Assembly: GCF_020184175.1 (NCBI RefSeq) | Contig: NC_065530.1 | Span: forward strand, 76,113,260 to 76,177,259 | DNA: 64,000 bases | DNA from: Aphis gossypii | Taxonomy: Eukaryota > Arthropoda > Insecta > Hemiptera > Aphididae | Reading direction: 5' to 3' | Shown: positions 1 to 14,487 of the stretch, one piece after another | How positions within the stretch are numbered: position 1 is the stretch's first letter | How the letters are laid out: each line of letters begins with the position of its first letter | Program-made: the position numbers and the translations under genes | Notes under the pieces: generated by a model | Seen by the model: only the letters and a program-made list of their open reading frames with translations | The model's database searches: none | What the model was told of the DNA's origin: nothing

Positions 1-3000
1 CCGCTTTTGATTTCGATGACGTCCGTAAATCAATTTTCGTTTATTTTTGACCGAAATATCGGTTTACTTTTTAAACTTACGTATGAAATCCTCATATAAA
101 ACCCGATCATATTATTATATCAAACAAATCCAAAGTCAAATATTGTTATACTTAGATGTTATATTATCTACGTTTGATGAAAAACGCATCGAAACACTGA
201 ACTATATTGTGTACACGTAACTATAGTGTATTATTATAATATTATATCTCTGCGGCTCGGCTTCAAAGTTCCGCCCTCCTAGCCACCGCGCACCGGCCAA
301 AATAATCACCGTGTACACGATAAACTTTCTGTTTGCGAATCTGTACACACTGTTTGACTTATTGAATAATTTAGTCTGTTTGGGTTCTACAACGATTGGT
401 ATTCTGCAACTTTATAGATATTCTGTGAAACCATATTATTACGTTTTGGTGCTGTTTGATCCCGGCTTACTATCCAAGGAAATATGTTGTAAGCAAACAA
501 ATACAACAATATTATACTCTACTTGTTAACATATTAAAGTGTTGTTCACCCTCTGTTCAAATTATCCACAACACAAGTTATCCGTTGTCAACCAATACAA
601 AATCTATAGTATATAAAATTAAATATATTTAATTAACAATTTATTACAAATGATTTGCAACACTTACTATAGTTGTCCACAAAGAGGTTGTCTGGACTAG
701 GCATTTTCTATCTAAGGTTTTTATTTTTGGCACATGAACTATATATATATATATATATATATATATTCTTTTTAATTAAGCTGAGGCTAAGTCAACAAAA
801 AAATCCCCATAGAATTTAACATAAAAGTGTGCTAAGTTTAAAATAAATGTATACATACTTTGTATTTTTAATTATAAAATCACAAAATGAGTATTTAAAT
901 ATTTTGAAATACGTGAATATACTGTACATTTGTTTGAATTCCATGGCATGTATAATCAATGTGGCAAATAAACTGAAATAAAATAGTTTTAATAACATTT
1001 CTCCGAAAAAAACAAATGTCTTTGTTATGTCATTTCACTACTTACAATATTATGTAACGATATTCATAATACATCAAAGTCCCGGTATTCGATTTAATTT
1101 ACCTACAAAATTGAGTATTATGTTGTGTATATAATACACAGTAATACAGTAATAATTTCTTGGTGGCAATATACGTCTAACAAAAAAAAAAAGCATTTTA
1201 CATTTATGACTTATTGATTTAACTAAACTTACTTATTTGAAACAGTTTTAAACAATCGGACAAACATTCTATGTCTTCAGTTTTTGGGTATTTAGTATCA
1301 AATATTTATACGTCATTATCACTCAGTCCAGTAAAGAATTTCAATTTTCTTCAATTACTCTGCTGTGACTATAACAATCTATGAGGTGCAATATTTTTCG
1401 ATATTAACATAAAATATTCAACATTTAAATAATGATTATTTTATCGATAAATAAAACCAGTTAGTATTAATAGCGGCTGTAATATACAACATATATATAT
1501 ATAAATTAATTTTAGCGTACTTTTTTTATATTAATGATTTGTTTTCCGATCAAACTCCAATGGAGAGGACAAAAACGAATAACGAGTACACTCTTTGAAA
1601 TTCAGTATCTCTACGCACATAAGAGACCTTGTATTATATGAAGCATGAAACACAACCCAATTACAAAAGTTTTTGCTCCACTAATCACCAGCTCATCAAA
1701 TGCCATACAATACATCAGAGCGTCTAAAGTATAACATAGTTTCGAGGGTTAAAAATGTATTTTAAACTCGGAACAAGTTTTTAATTTTTATCTTTGTTTT
1801 TGTAGTAAGACATTTATAAAATGATCACTGTTCCTATTATAAGTAAAACTCGATGATCGACATTGAAATGTTGTATTGATTTTGTTATTTCGTAATGTAC
1901 ATTTTTTAAATAATATTTTTGAATTGTATATTTATTTTGAATATTCATTATATTTTCTTAAAAGTAACTTACTAATATTTATAAAATTGAAATCATTGGT
2001 TAAAATATGCACAAAGGTTGGAAATTGTTGCGGTTTGTGTGGTTTAGTTGAGTAATTACGTACAATTAGTTACTATTCACAAACTATAATACTTAATGAA
2101 ACTCGTGTATTTTGTGTTTTATTATTTATTTAACTCCACTTTTTTATACAGCGATCAAATATTATCTTTCGTTATTTAATTACTTATAGTTGAAAATATT
2201 AGGTTAGGGAAATTAATTCTTTAGAACTGTTAAGTTATGAAAAATTTTTTTAAAAAAAATGTTAAATTTTATACGAAAATTGGAACCCATCTTCGATATT
2301 TAATTGATTTATTAATACTTATTGTGAAATATAAGCAAAATTAAATTATTAAGTTTTGTTAATTAACACTGACATTTTCAAATTATGAAATCACTTAGAT
2401 AGACATTAAATAATATTATGTGTTTGAAACTTCTCAAAATTATATTTTATATTATACATAATACCACCGTTTGTTGTTTTTAAATCAAAAATATATAATA
2501 TGTTACAGTAATTTTCATTAATTATTCATTTTTTTTTTTTTTTTATCATAAACGTAATACTTTTTTTTCTACGATAATTTACCTATCGTTATAAAATATA
2601 ATAATAGTAATTCAAAATGACGTGTTTGTTCTACAAAAAACACCTTTATTGTAAATGTTCATTCAGCAAAACTGATTTTTAATTTTTAGCTTTAATACTA
2701 TAGCACTTAAACTATCAATTTTAGAAGTAAAAGTCTATATGTAATTACACGTTAGTTGTTTTACACTATTTAAATTTTTTAGCCAGTTATGAGTACCTAT
2801 GTGGGATTTAACAAAGTAAAATTGCATACTTTTCGCATAAAAATTAAAATATCGAAGTAAAACGAATATACAAATGCAGATTGTGTTTTTACCTTTATAA
2901 CGTTATGTTTGATAATAGGTCCATTCGCTATAGCATGTTAAAATTAATAACACATTGATTATGCTGAATGATATTTTTTTTTAACCTAATAGCTAAATGC

Positions 3001-3742
3001 ACTATGCAGCTGGTGTAAAATGTCCTTTAATTTTACTTCCATTATCACTTTGTTATTTTGAGTAAACTAACACAATTTTTAAAACTTACATTTTGTTTTA
3101 ATTAAAAGTCCATTAGAAGCTTATGCTGAGAGCTATTTCAATATAAAAAAACTTAAAAATAAAAATATTACCGAACTTTGCCTTCAATATAATTTAATAG
3201 AATTAAAAATGTCTTAAGTAATTAATTTTAATAAATACAATTGCAATATTTTTCAGTATGACTTTAAAGTGAATTTAGTTGATTATTTTAAGACAATATT
3301 GCACAAAATGTTACAATCATAAAATGATTAAAAATGACTCAATGTATGTATAACGCACTCATAAATATACTGATATAATGTGTAATTAAAATATTAATCA
3401 AATAAACTGAATGATCTTCGCGAGTCATATGGTTGAACTCAAATAAAACTAAATGATTTAATAACAATATAATATTGTCAGACACTTTATAGCTCGTGTG
3501 TTAATGTCACCGCAGAGCTTGGTGGACGTGTGAGTTCCAATAATGTTTTATAAGAATTACGAGTCCAATATCGACTGTCGAGTTTATATATAATATATAT
3601 ATATAATATGGTAGCAATTTTGCCGGCAGACCATTTAATTAAACTACCTGCAAAATACAAATGAACTTACAAAGAAGGATGAGGATTTCGACGAGTTATT
3701 GGATTTCCGTTCGTGTCGAGACAACGGAAAACAAACATATGG
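1..3742. other. AT-rich non-coding DNA
   Basis: No coding region is convincing in either strand; open frames here are 60-72 codons and low-complexity. A short GC-richer patch at about 252-300 has no recognisable frame or motif. A TA microsatellite (740-766) and several A/T runs are the only other landmarks. A 43-codon acidic open stretch at about 3630-3770 was examined and not accepted as an exon. Confidence 0.6.
740..766. repeat. (TA)n microsatellite
   Basis: An uninterrupted TA dinucleotide run of about 27 bases, flanked by non-repetitive sequence. It is a simple sequence repeat and likely length-polymorphic. Confidence 0.9.
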
Positions 3743-3766
3743 TATACAGGATGATTCACCCCGTAT
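3743..3766 (+). repeat. Repeat terminus, TGATTCACC family
   Basis: TATACAGGATGATTCACC closely matches the left inverted terminus of the 46908-47639 element (TATACAGAATGATTCACC). Only this end is clear; I did not find the opposite terminus downstream, so this is probably a truncated or strongly diverged copy. The family assignment rests on about 16 of 18 matching bases. Confidence 0.45.
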
Positions 3767-4133
3767 ATTATAGCTTACCCCTAATTGTATTCATAACCTA
3801 GTTTTGAAATTTAATTTTTAGATTATTCAAGCATTATTATTTAAAGACGATATATATATTTTTTAAATCTTAAATTGTGTATATGCAATTTGAAAAGAAG
3901 TGTTTTGTGGTCAGAGTTTTTTCACTAAGCAATAATATGACAAAATAATTAGTGCCCGATAAATTGGTTCAGAAAATGTGGTTAATATGTTGATACTAAA
4001 ATTATTACAGTATAGTCAATATTCTTATATATTTGAATTTGGAATTTTATAATTTTGAATTAATTGTTCGTGGTATTACTAGTACATAATACAATTAATG
4101 ATACATCGATTGTTTTTTATGTATGTATTTTAA

Positions 4134-4228
4134 CCCTATTTGAAAATACGAAGTCCAAGTACACCTAAACGAAATTTCTAAAAATCACAGTGCGAATACA
4201 ATGTACAATATATCAGAGTAAAATAGGG
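4134..4228. mobile_element. Candidate piggyBac-type mini-element
   Basis: A 95-bp segment begins CCCTATTT and ends AAATAGGG. It is flanked on both sides by TTAA (4130-4133 and 4229-4232), the duplication expected from piggyBac-superfamily insertion, and piggyBac-like ends commonly begin CCC. Only 8 bp of inverted repeat plus TTAA match. A 12-bp inverted match can arise by chance in DNA this AT-rich, so this is tentative. It has no coding capacity. Confidence 0.35.
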
Positions 4229-4232
4229 TTAA

Positions 4233-7200
4233 ACAACGAAAGCATGCTTTCAGGTGACTTGACTGTACTACATTATGTGTTTATGTAATGCGCAGTACAT
4301 AAATATTTTTTAGCACAGCGAAAGTCGTTGTTAAAGAAAAATATTATATTACAGCGAAAAGTGGATTGATTTTTTACCGCTCCAATTTCGTAGAAGCTAC
4401 TGAAAAAACAACGGATTTACGTCAAATAATAATAATAATAATACAAATAATATTTAACTTAATATTACAAAAAAATATATATACTCACTTTATGTATTCC
4501 TGCGTGTTTCTGCGTATTTCGCGTCGCACACACATTGGTCATAATTAAACTGTAAGGTAGCTGCAGGCAGTGCCTATCTATATAATATATGCGACAGCAA
4601 CGAAATTAAATAACGCAGAAAAATGGATTGGATTGTCTGAGCAATGGATAATATTAAATCGTGGTATTTTCGGATAACTCGAAATACGCGTGTAACAGAA
4701 AAGGTGTGTCGTATAACCCAACGCCACAGCGTGAACAATATTACATCGAATGAAAAATCAAAATAATATTGCCTTATTCAGAGATAGTCAGAGAGAAAGA
4801 GAGAGTAGTGAAGTTTTAATGTTTTTAATGTATTTTAATTTTATGCGTTTATCATTTTTTTTTTTTTTTGTATAAAATATATAACATGTGCGATATATGA
4901 TATCTCATAATAAATAAATTTCGAAATAATCGAGAATATATATTATGCTTTCAAGCTTTTACCAAATATTAAAAACGTGACTACATTCTACCGTATACAC
5001 AATAGCACGTTGCGTGATGATAGTGACGTTTTAAAGCGCGTACATAAAGGACAGTGGCTGAGTACATCTCAATCGCTAAAATTCATTTCTGAACGTCGTT
5101 GTAATGAATTCTTTGAAAGGGTTTAAGGAAAACGAAATGTCTTTTACATATGAATAATATGTCTCATAACTCATTTCATTCCACACGCATAATATCATTT
5201 TCTTCGACGAATAATTTAAGTGCGGTGATATGATTCGTATAACTGAGGTAATTTGTATGTATCTAAATTTATTAATCTGTAACATCAAATTAATAGTATT
5301 AAAAAAGTGCTAACAAATTACTATATCAGATGTCTACGCTAGTAAAATGGTATGACAGTCAATCATATAATATTGGACAAGAAAAAATCGATTTGAAATA
5401 TTTTGGAAGTATCGGGTACACACGTATTTCTGAGTCGTACATTCAATAATAATAGTCGTCCAAACTCATCGATGTCAAATGACTGAACTTCACAATCGTG
5501 TATTCTCCTCGCGTAACTTTAGAAAATTCACTGTTTCCAATTAAGAAAGTATTCCAAGTAATTATTGATCTATTCCATTATTTACTATACTCGTATATCC
5601 ATGCACATAATATGATATTTTACGGTCACATCACAATATAGATTTAATTTTGAAAATATATTAACCTTAATAACTTACCAACAACTTCTGGCATTACAAA
5701 GTTTACTTGACGTTTTCGTGCTTTAGAAATGTTTGAAATAGGTACCTACTCTTCATGGAATAATTGGCTTCGGGTTCTAAACTTGTTAGGTATGCCATTT
5801 GTTGTGTATAATAAAGGTGTACCGTTAAAATGTGTACTGTTTAAGTACAACAGAACCTATACACACGTAGATACACACTTATAAGTTTTTAATTCAAAAC
5901 GAGTACAACTTACCATACAAAATATTATCGTTTACGAAATAATTTAATATTATTATATTTTCGAGGTATAGTTGTTATTCTATTTTATTTTTTTTATCAG
6001 ACTGTACGCGAAAATATAAAATAATAATTTTTACGAATTAAAAGACAACACTCGCCATAATAAAGCTTTCGTGAATCCTCTCATATTTTAAATTCAAATA
6101 ATTTTCATTGATGTTCTTATTAACATACGAATGTGATGACATTTGTTTTAGGTGTATTTGGCAAATATAATTTATACATCATGACTACGCTAAATACGTG
6201 GGCCATATTATAGACCGTTTATGATGTAAATAAATATAAAATTGAGGTGTATTATCGAAAAATCCACAGTGTCAAGTTATTTGATCATTAACAATTTTAA
6301 CTAAACTTTGGAAACATAGAAACAACATTTTTACAAACAAAACCAAAAATGTATGGTTTAATATATAGAAATTAATGAACATACACACACTTTACAATTT
6401 TGCGTATTAATTATACGTGAGAAACTATAGAGATAGCTATAATTTTGAAATGATTACAACACAATGTACTTATAGTATTTATTAAAATCTTTTTTTCCAA
6501 AATAGGGTCGTTACGAATATCTGTTATTTTTTTTTGGTCCCTCAAATCATTATGAATGATTTTTATAACATTATCACTACGTGCAATTCTTCTTCATATT
6601 ACACCTGTTGCAGTAGCGGCTGTAGATCTCACGAACATAACATTCGGCCGATAGCACTTTTCCGTTTAAAGTTATTGTATAACGACGATGATATTTCAAT
6701 TGAAAACAGTTACAATTGTTTTACGTACTAATAGTTATGGTTCCTTTCTATATGCACGTCTAATATTATTGTACGTAATAAAACATCAAAGTTTAATCGA
6801 AATGTACACATTGTTAATATTGAAAATTCGCTATTGTTTCTAATCTAGTATTTTATACAAACGTTGAGAACTATATTTATTTTAACACATAAATAATAAT
6901 TATACATTATAAAGAAAATTCAAGGTTAATGGGTTTGACATGAACACAATATGCTCATACTAGTTATACATATTATAATAGGTATAAGGTATATATTAAA
7001 TATATTATTGTTTATAGTGTGCGTGCAAAAATAATGATAACATATACATTATTTAATGTAATTTTACCTTATTGTATAATAATTTGTATCATTTTAATTT
7101 CGAACGTAAAATTTAATTGTATGACTCTCATAATTAATTATATGTAGGTACTTATGTAACAAATGTAATTCTATTGCAACAAGTTTAATAATATGGACGA

Positions 7201-8163
7201 TTCATTATTTTTAAATCAATATTTTTTCTTAACATTAAAGTCTTGAAAGTGTCATCAATGAGTGGCTTCATTCCCCAAATTACGTAACTCATGTTTTATT
7301 ATTAATATTATTTTTTTTTTAACACACATACTAATATACTCATTATGTCCTCAATATAGATTGTATATTTGTATATTATTTTCTTCTTCTTCTAAAAAAA
7401 AAAAAAAATTATAAAACTATAGGTAGTGTAACAGTCATTAATTAACTAAACATAATTTTTTTTTTTTAAATTAACAATTAAACATAAATTATAAATAAAA
7501 GAATAAATTATAAATGTATAAAATAAAATAATTCAAATAAGACTTGTACAAACAAAATTATCATTTTAATTCATTATAATGGGTTTTCACAAAAAAACTT
7601 TATTTTCATAATAACATGAACAAGTTATTATATTGTGACGTATTCAAATTCAACATAAAGAAAAAAAATATATTTCCTATTTATTTGCTTTCTGAGAACT
7701 TACATTAAATTAATGTATTTGAAGTCACGTGCCTATACCTTACTTGAAAATTTGCATCACACTTAAATAACAATCGAAAATAAATTATTAAATAAAAACC
7801 AATATTTGTTATGTACATAAATAATATTAAAAAGTACGATGACTAAACAAAAAGTAATGAAAAAAAAGTGAAAATCTTGAATAAATATCTAACAGGACTC
7901 TCAAACGTAATGATAGAAGGAGGTACGATGTCAGTTGATACAATATGTTTTTTAGATTAAAATTAAAAATGTGGCCATTTGTACCTATATTTTTGAGTCA
8001 GTTATCGTCTTTGTTTGAAGAGAGGTAGATTATTATATGTGGCTTTGTTTTTGTGTACAAAACAATGAAAATAATGAGCATATTCTATTATAAAATACTC
8101 AATCATAAATTTCTTGTGTGATAAGTATTAATATAATATCCATTTTTTTAACATCTAGTGTCA
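4233..8163. other. AT-rich non-coding DNA
   Basis: I see no supported gene. Open frames around 5076-5288 (minus) and 6534-6731 (plus) are about 65-70 codons with no recognisable domain. TAGGTACCTAC occurs at 5739-5749, one of several copies of this palindromic word in the window. The rest is poly-A/T tracts and degenerate TA/ATT sequence. Confidence 0.6.
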
Positions 8164-8225
8164 ACACACAGACAGACAGACAGGCGAAAGAAATTGCTGT
8201 AGCACTAGGCCACTAGGGGTGCCAT
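8164..8225 (+). repeat. GACA short tandem repeat beside CTCF-like word
   Basis: A short GACA run (ACAGACAGACAGACAGG, about 8168-8184) is followed about 20 bp later by GGCCACTAGGGGTGCCA (about 8208-8224). The latter resembles the vertebrate CTCF core CCACTAGGGGGC but with a T inside the G-run. Binding is speculative. Confidence 0.3.
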
Positions 8226-9528
8226 ATAATTTATCGTATTATAAAATACTTAAATGATTTTTATTTTGAAACGATTAATGTTATATTTGATTGTGATGTG
8301 TACCGGTGGGAGGATAAACTATCACAAGTTAGATGATAATTATTATGAAAAAACATCATTAAAATAATATATCAACCACAAACTGACCACATTGAGTAAA
8401 CTGTTTTTACCTAACTGTTTATATCGTCGCCATTGAGTTCGAATAATCATGCGTTTAAAATTAGTTCTCCATCAGCAACATATGCGACTGTGCGAGGTTG
8501 CAGCTGTTGATTACGTGAAAGAATTTGCACAAAATATATTTATAGTATCGATTAACTTTTTTTTTTTTAATCTTGGAAAATAAACAGAAAACTAGTTTAC
8601 ATTATCTACTCAATATTATTTACATTCAATAATTATGCACCATTGACGTAGACAATGGAGAAACAATTTTGTTTTAGTTTTGATGTTGGAATTCTAGAAG
8701 TTTTTGAGTTTTTCCATAGCAAGTTTTTACGAAGTTAGAGCACGTCGCATCAAAACGTTATTCAAATTTTAAAACAATGATGTGATTCTAGTTTTTTTTT
8801 CCGCCATAAATATAAATCACAATATTTAGTATCGCAATGACAAATGAAACATATTTATATTTCAAACATATTAATATGTTTAAATAAACGCAATGATTAA
8901 TACTTTAGTGTAGTATAGAAAAATAAAATTTTGGAAAGATTGATACTTAATCTTAATTAAAATATTTAAAAAATGTATTGATATTCGATAAGATCATATA
9001 ATATTTTAAATAACTGTCAATTTAATATATTATTATTATAGTTTTTATTGCTTTTACATGATATGTGATATATTTTTTTTCATAATAATCTACTGTTGGG
9101 TGAATAAATTGAAATTTCCTCAGTGAACTGTATTTAATACTATGAAAAAAAAACAAAAATTTAAGTTTTTAAGTGCATGCATGCATTTTATAAGTATAAA
9201 CAATATATTTTTGTTTTCATGAGTACACACATATTACGCTCAGGATTCAATTATATAGGTTAGCTAAACAAAATATTATATATACTGCTATAATTAATAA
9301 TTATAAAAAAATTGTTTTATTATGTTATACATTTTAAAATATCCAAGGTTTCACTATATTTTATGACAATAAAATGTTGGCTTTATATATTTTATAAATT
9401 AATCATGGTAGTTAAAGATTAACTGTATTATTTCTTAATAGCAATTAAATTATTTATTCAATACATTTGGGAGTTGGGACAGAAGACAATAATTTGTTCT
9501 AAATCTTGTTTATTGAATATATTTTATA
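8226..9528. other. AT-rich non-coding DNA
   Basis: I see no gene or structured element in this interval, only T and A homopolymer runs and low-complexity TA-rich sequence. It ends at the target-site duplication of the hAT mini-element. Confidence 0.6.
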
Positions 9529-9536
9529 TAACTAAG
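9529..9536. repeat. Target-site duplication, left copy
   Basis: TAACTAAG immediately precedes the hAT MITE and is repeated exactly at 9691-9698, directly after it. Confidence 0.92.
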
Positions 9537-9690
9537 CAGTGGCGTAGTTATGATTTTGTTCTGGGGGGGATATATTATAATTTACTGGTTAAACATAAAG
9601 TGGGGGGGGCTCAGTAAGTCAATGATTTTAACATTAAAAAAAGGCTCTGGGGGGATCTATCCCCATATCCCCCCCATAACTACGCCACTG
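9537..9690. mobile_element. hAT-superfamily MITE with intact TSD
   Basis: A 154-bp non-coding element has perfect 16-bp terminal inverted repeats (CAGTGGCGTAGTTATG at the left; its complement CATAACTACGCCACTG at the right). It is flanked by an exact 8-bp direct repeat, TAACTAAG, at 9529-9536 and 9691-9698. Eight-base duplications and CAGTGG-type ends are hallmarks of hAT elements. G-runs follow the left end and C-runs precede the right end, so the whole can fold into a long hairpin. It encodes nothing and would depend on a transposase supplied elsewhere. The perfect TSD and ends suggest a fairly recent insertion. Confidence 0.93.
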
Positions 9691-9698
9691 TAACTAAG
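9691..9698. repeat. Target-site duplication, right copy
   Basis: Exact second copy of TAACTAAG at the right border of the hAT MITE. The pre-insertion site can be read as a single TAACTAAG. Confidence 0.92.
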
Positions 9699-12600
9699 GC
9701 ATTTTACAGATGTCAGTGTCAGTTATTTAAATAAAATGTAATTGTTTGTAAAAAATAAACTTTGAAACAGTTAATACAAGCTTAAAATTTATTCATAATT
9801 TGTTACTTCCTATATGAGAGTTGAGTAATTAATTTAATATTCAAAAGAAGACGACGAAGTAAAAAGTAATTCGGGAAAACTTGTGCATTTATAATATAAT
9901 TCCTTTATTTTCTTGCCATTGGACAGTGCGGCGTCTTATTAGCATACTCAACGAGAAAACATATATAAGTATATAAACTTTATACATATAAATAAAAATA
10001 AATGTAAAATTGCATTATTTGTTGATATCATTTGTGATATTTTAATTTTTCTTAACTTCATTCTTCTTTAGTTTTGTGGCTTTGAGATAGTAACACGATA
10101 ACCGATTCCCAAAAAGTTCATATCTGTGTACAATAACCGTATAATTAGTTTCTAGCCTGTGTTTTAATAGAGTAATTTTCTAAGAAAGCTTTTGCTGCAT
10201 ATCGTTATTTTTTTATTGGAGTCAAATTTGTCATAATTTTTTTATTTGTTACATCCACATCTTTTAACGATCTTATAAATAAAAAAAACCTTGAACAACC
10301 AAAACTCAAGCTTAAACTTTTTAAAATAATTTTGGACCATTAATCTCAATCTGTATACTTTGATTTCTAATAAAATATATTTTCTAACAACATAATTTTA
10401 TTTAATATTTTAGATTTTATCTAGTAATTAATTTAATATAATTTATATGTTATAAATTTTAGAAAAATTGTTGAGTAAACTTTGTTCAAGTAATTAAACT
10501 CAGTAATATAAATATTTATATAGTTAAGAGATTTTCTCTCGTTACACGGTCACGAATCACACGTGAAATATTCATTATAAAATACCGAGAAACACTAAAA
10601 TATATATTTATTTTCTTTATACTTAAATTTGTATTTCCACAAGCTGGTATATATACTTTGAAAAACCTAAGCTGAAATAATTAGTAAACATACCATTATT
10701 TAGTATCTACATTGATACGTTTTTTTAAAGTTTCAGCATATTTTGTTTATACGTTTTCACATTAAATTTGTATTTATATTTTTAATTTAATTATTTATTT
10801 TGAGTTCTCCAAAATTAATGGTCAAACCTATGAGAATTTTTTTAAATATATTTTTATGGAGATTTTTTTATGTTCTTTGTATGACTTATCATTATAATTG
10901 ATTCAAAAGCCTTATTGTGAAAACATATGATAATAATAAAAAAGAATATTATGATTATGATTTATATAAAGGTTAAGCTGCTTCGTCTTGTTCGTAACAT
11001 AAGTGGATTACATACGCAAATATAATATAAAATGGATTTAGACGGACATTTTTTTGACCACTATTTTTCTAACCCCATTTAGTTTCTATAATTTATGTAT
11101 GGATTATATATTTTTTTTTTTATAATACTTCTTTCCAGATAATATTGATTATTTTTTAGCGCATTGAGATTTATAATATAATTGTTATTTGCATAATTTT
11201 AACTGCAATCGATTCGTTTATTAGAATATTCTAACCTCGTCAGTGATAAATTATATAATAATAAACACTTGAACTATGGCTGGCTTAAAACACGTTTTAT
11301 TATATTTTACGCACTATTATTTTTTTACAATTTAAACTATAATTAAAGTTTTAAGTATAATTATATGATCCATAATACATTTTTACTCATTGTAAATTTG
11401 AATACGTATTATTAAAATATTAGTTATATTTCAACTGTAATGAATGTTTTCATCTAATGTAAAATTATAACATATTTGCGACCAATCCGTCATATTGTAT
11501 TATTCACAAAAGTATATATTATTTTAGAATTAAAAATGTATATAATATAAATTTATATTTCGTGACATAATCCCATTAATAACAGAAATAATTTATCACA
11601 ATAGTCGCTACTGTTACTAAAAATTTAATATAATTTTGTCCTTTAGTGTTTATTCACGCAATCGCACACTAACTAGGTATGGTGGTAGATTGTGAAACTC
11701 ACAACTGATCGCACTTTTTAGAATTATTTATTAGATAGGTCATATTATACTATAAGCTGTAAAAAAAAAGGTTATACGCATAAATTAAATTTTATATTAT
11801 TAAATGTCATTTTAAAGGATCAAAAAACGTCTACAGTATTAAAAAAGCAAAATAAAATTATTTAATTTTAAATATTCTTAAGTTTAAATTTACAATAATA
11901 TGCTACTGTGTTAAATAATTACAAAGCATGTAGAGCATACTCTAATATTTTTTATAAGTAATTATACAGGTTATTCCGATTTCTGCGACGTTTTATAAAT
12001 TAAAAAAAAAAAAATACAGTTTAAAATTAAACCAACAATCACATTTGTTTATTTATTTTTAGATATGATATCAATAAGATTATACTATTTAAAAATGTTG
12101 ATTAGGGTAACAATCAAAAACTTTGTATATTAGTATTGTTTTATAATCAGTAAAATGTGATGTTTTTTTATATGTATAAACTTTGTATAATCACATTTTT
12201 ACAAATATTTTTTTCTATTTATTATTGCATAATGTAGTTTTAAATAACAGAAAAATTATAAAAAAATAATGGTAACCTGTTACGTTGCTCTGATTACTCT
12301 CAAAAATAAATCAGAAAAGGTTAATTATTTACTTAACAAGGTTTATCTTTGAAAACTTTAACTTTAAGTTGACACCATGAAAATATTTCGAGTGTAAGCC
12401 AAACGTTTCGAAATACCCAAGTCCCGCCCCACTAACTTATAATCTCTTCAGAAACATCAAACCTCCGTATCTAAATCTGCATATTATTTTTAATGCTCTA
12501 TTTTGAAACCATTGTTGAATCAATCGTTAAAAAAAAAAAATGGAAATTTGAATGTACTTTATTTTGGTATAACATGAAAATAAAATATATTTATATACTG

Positions 12601-14150
12601 GGTGTAATTACGAACAACGCTTGAATTGAATACTAATTTTTAGAGCTAGATATTAAAGCTTAAATATTTTGACTCAAACCTATAACATTATTTTAAAAAT
12701 AAACGTCAGCATGTGTCAGTGTTCTTCAAAAACAATTATGTATATATATATATTATATCCTAATATTGTATTTACACCGTACAATATTGTAGTTTGTGTT
12801 TATTTTTAAGATGTTAGTAAAAGTTTTAAATTAAATTATATGAATTATTGAGAATAAAAAAAATGTATTCTATTATAGATGGTTCTTGTTTTCGAACTAA
12901 CAATAATATAATAAAAAAATAGTTTATAATCGTTTATTGAATAATATGTCAGTAGGAGAATAAGATTTAAGCTTTATAGTTGAATTGTCAAGGTTTTTCT
13001 ATAGATGTGATGTTGTAAACACAATGCAGCTGTCATCCGAAGTAATCATTTTACTTTAGTCACTTTGATAATTTGTTTTTATAAAATGTTCTGATAAGTA
13101 AATTAGCCTGGTGGTACGTTATTATCCATGGTGCTCCATTTTACTGCATATAGGGTGTTGAAAAAATTAATTTTTTGATTAAAAAAAAATATATATATAC
13201 ATATATAATATAATTGAAATCATACAGTAGTCATTTAGATATAATATGCCACTATTATCCAAGTATCGTGTGGATTTACACCAAAATGCATTTACAATGG
13301 GATGTAGCTGTGTACCTAACCTAATCGTAGAATACGGCTAATCGTAACCAAAACATGACATTAATAATTAAAAATAAATGTAAAATGATTTAAATATAAA
13401 TTTTAAAATGTTAAATTTTCCCTACAAAAAAATCATTACGAGCAGCTTATCAACGACGTGTTTGTGAAGTAAATCGTTTAATCGCGTGTTTGATTTTAAT
13501 TTTACTCTAACACTAACAGCTCTCAGCTAATATAATATGGCTTACATTTTATTTGTTAACTCGTCGTTTTAGCGAGGTTTGGATTTCACGGAAATAAACT
13601 GCTTCTGGACGTCTAAATGAAAAAAAAAGAAAAAGAAAAATTGCACGTCAGTATAAAAAATAACGTAGATTGAATTATTTTGTATGTAGGTATATTGTAT
13701 GCTTTAATATTACAAAAACCATTTGTTTATGAGCTTATAGTGTGCATTAAATGCGTGATATAGAGATATTATATTAAACACCTGAACAAACACTATTATG
13801 TTAAAAAATTATATATTTATTTTCTTATAAAATATATTTAATAAATATTTTGAACTACATATTATAACATATTTTTTTCGAAAATTATGAGAATTTAATC
13901 GGAAGAATAGTGTGTAGCAATTGAAATATTATGCGTTTGAAGCCTTGAACACTTATAAATTATAATCATATTGTGATATATTATTGGTAGGTAATAAAAT
14001 AGCTCATAGTATCTATAATATACCTAATCAATTCAAAATATCTATTGTATAGGAAAATAATCATAACATGTTTTATTATATTATTATAATAATGAATTGA
14101 AAAGTTATCCCCTATCTTCCGGATATTCAAAAATGATTTCACTTTTACAG
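9699..14150. other. AT-rich non-coding DNA with possible repeat ends
   Basis: No coding region is supported. Three places resemble the terminal words of arthropod transposon families (TATACAGG / TATACTGGGTGT / ATATAGGGTGTT types): about 11964-11990, 12596-12620 and 13147-13170. None has a matching opposite end that I could find, so they are unproven. The rest is low-complexity sequence. Confidence 0.5.
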
Positions 14151-14155
14151 TCTTC

Positions 14156-14487
14156 TTGTTTTATTTTATTTTACTTTTTACCTTTATTTCTTTAATTTTT
14201 CAATGGTGGTATTACATCAATTCAATTTCGAACCTCCTTCTGGCGATAGCATTCTTCTCCGAGAAATTTTCCCATTCTCCCCCATTCATCTTACTACAAC
14301 CATCCAACTACAACCCTGCCATATATATATATATTTTGATAGTCAGACACAGAAGACTCCCTCCCCCATGGCGAAGAAACGAATACAGCCATCGGCAACT
14401 AAGAATATATCTGCCGCTCCACGTGATTATTACTATATTTCTACTGATCTAATTAAATTATTACCATCAAACCACCACTTTACGTAA
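14156..14487 (+). other. Unassigned open segment, two overlapping frames
   Basis: Two overlapping + frames stay open for over 90 codons (14156-14452 and 14203-14487) across a C-richer patch. The second contains an ATG at 14368 in good context (CCCCCATGG) that opens a 39-codon basic peptide starting MAKKRIQPSATKN and ending at a TAA at 14485-14487. I recognise no domain, and there are no clear splice sites. It could be a transposon fragment, a 5'-leader short ORF, or chance. Confidence 0.15.

Noticed and set aside
2993..3015. TAAATGCACTAT, identical to the 5' part of insect miR-277
   Set aside because: Only the seed half matches and the flanks do not fold into a precursor hairpin.
3620..3775. 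43-codon acidic open stretch, plus a minus-strand GTAAGT
   Set aside because: It is too short, the donor options are poor, and it overlaps a transposon terminus.
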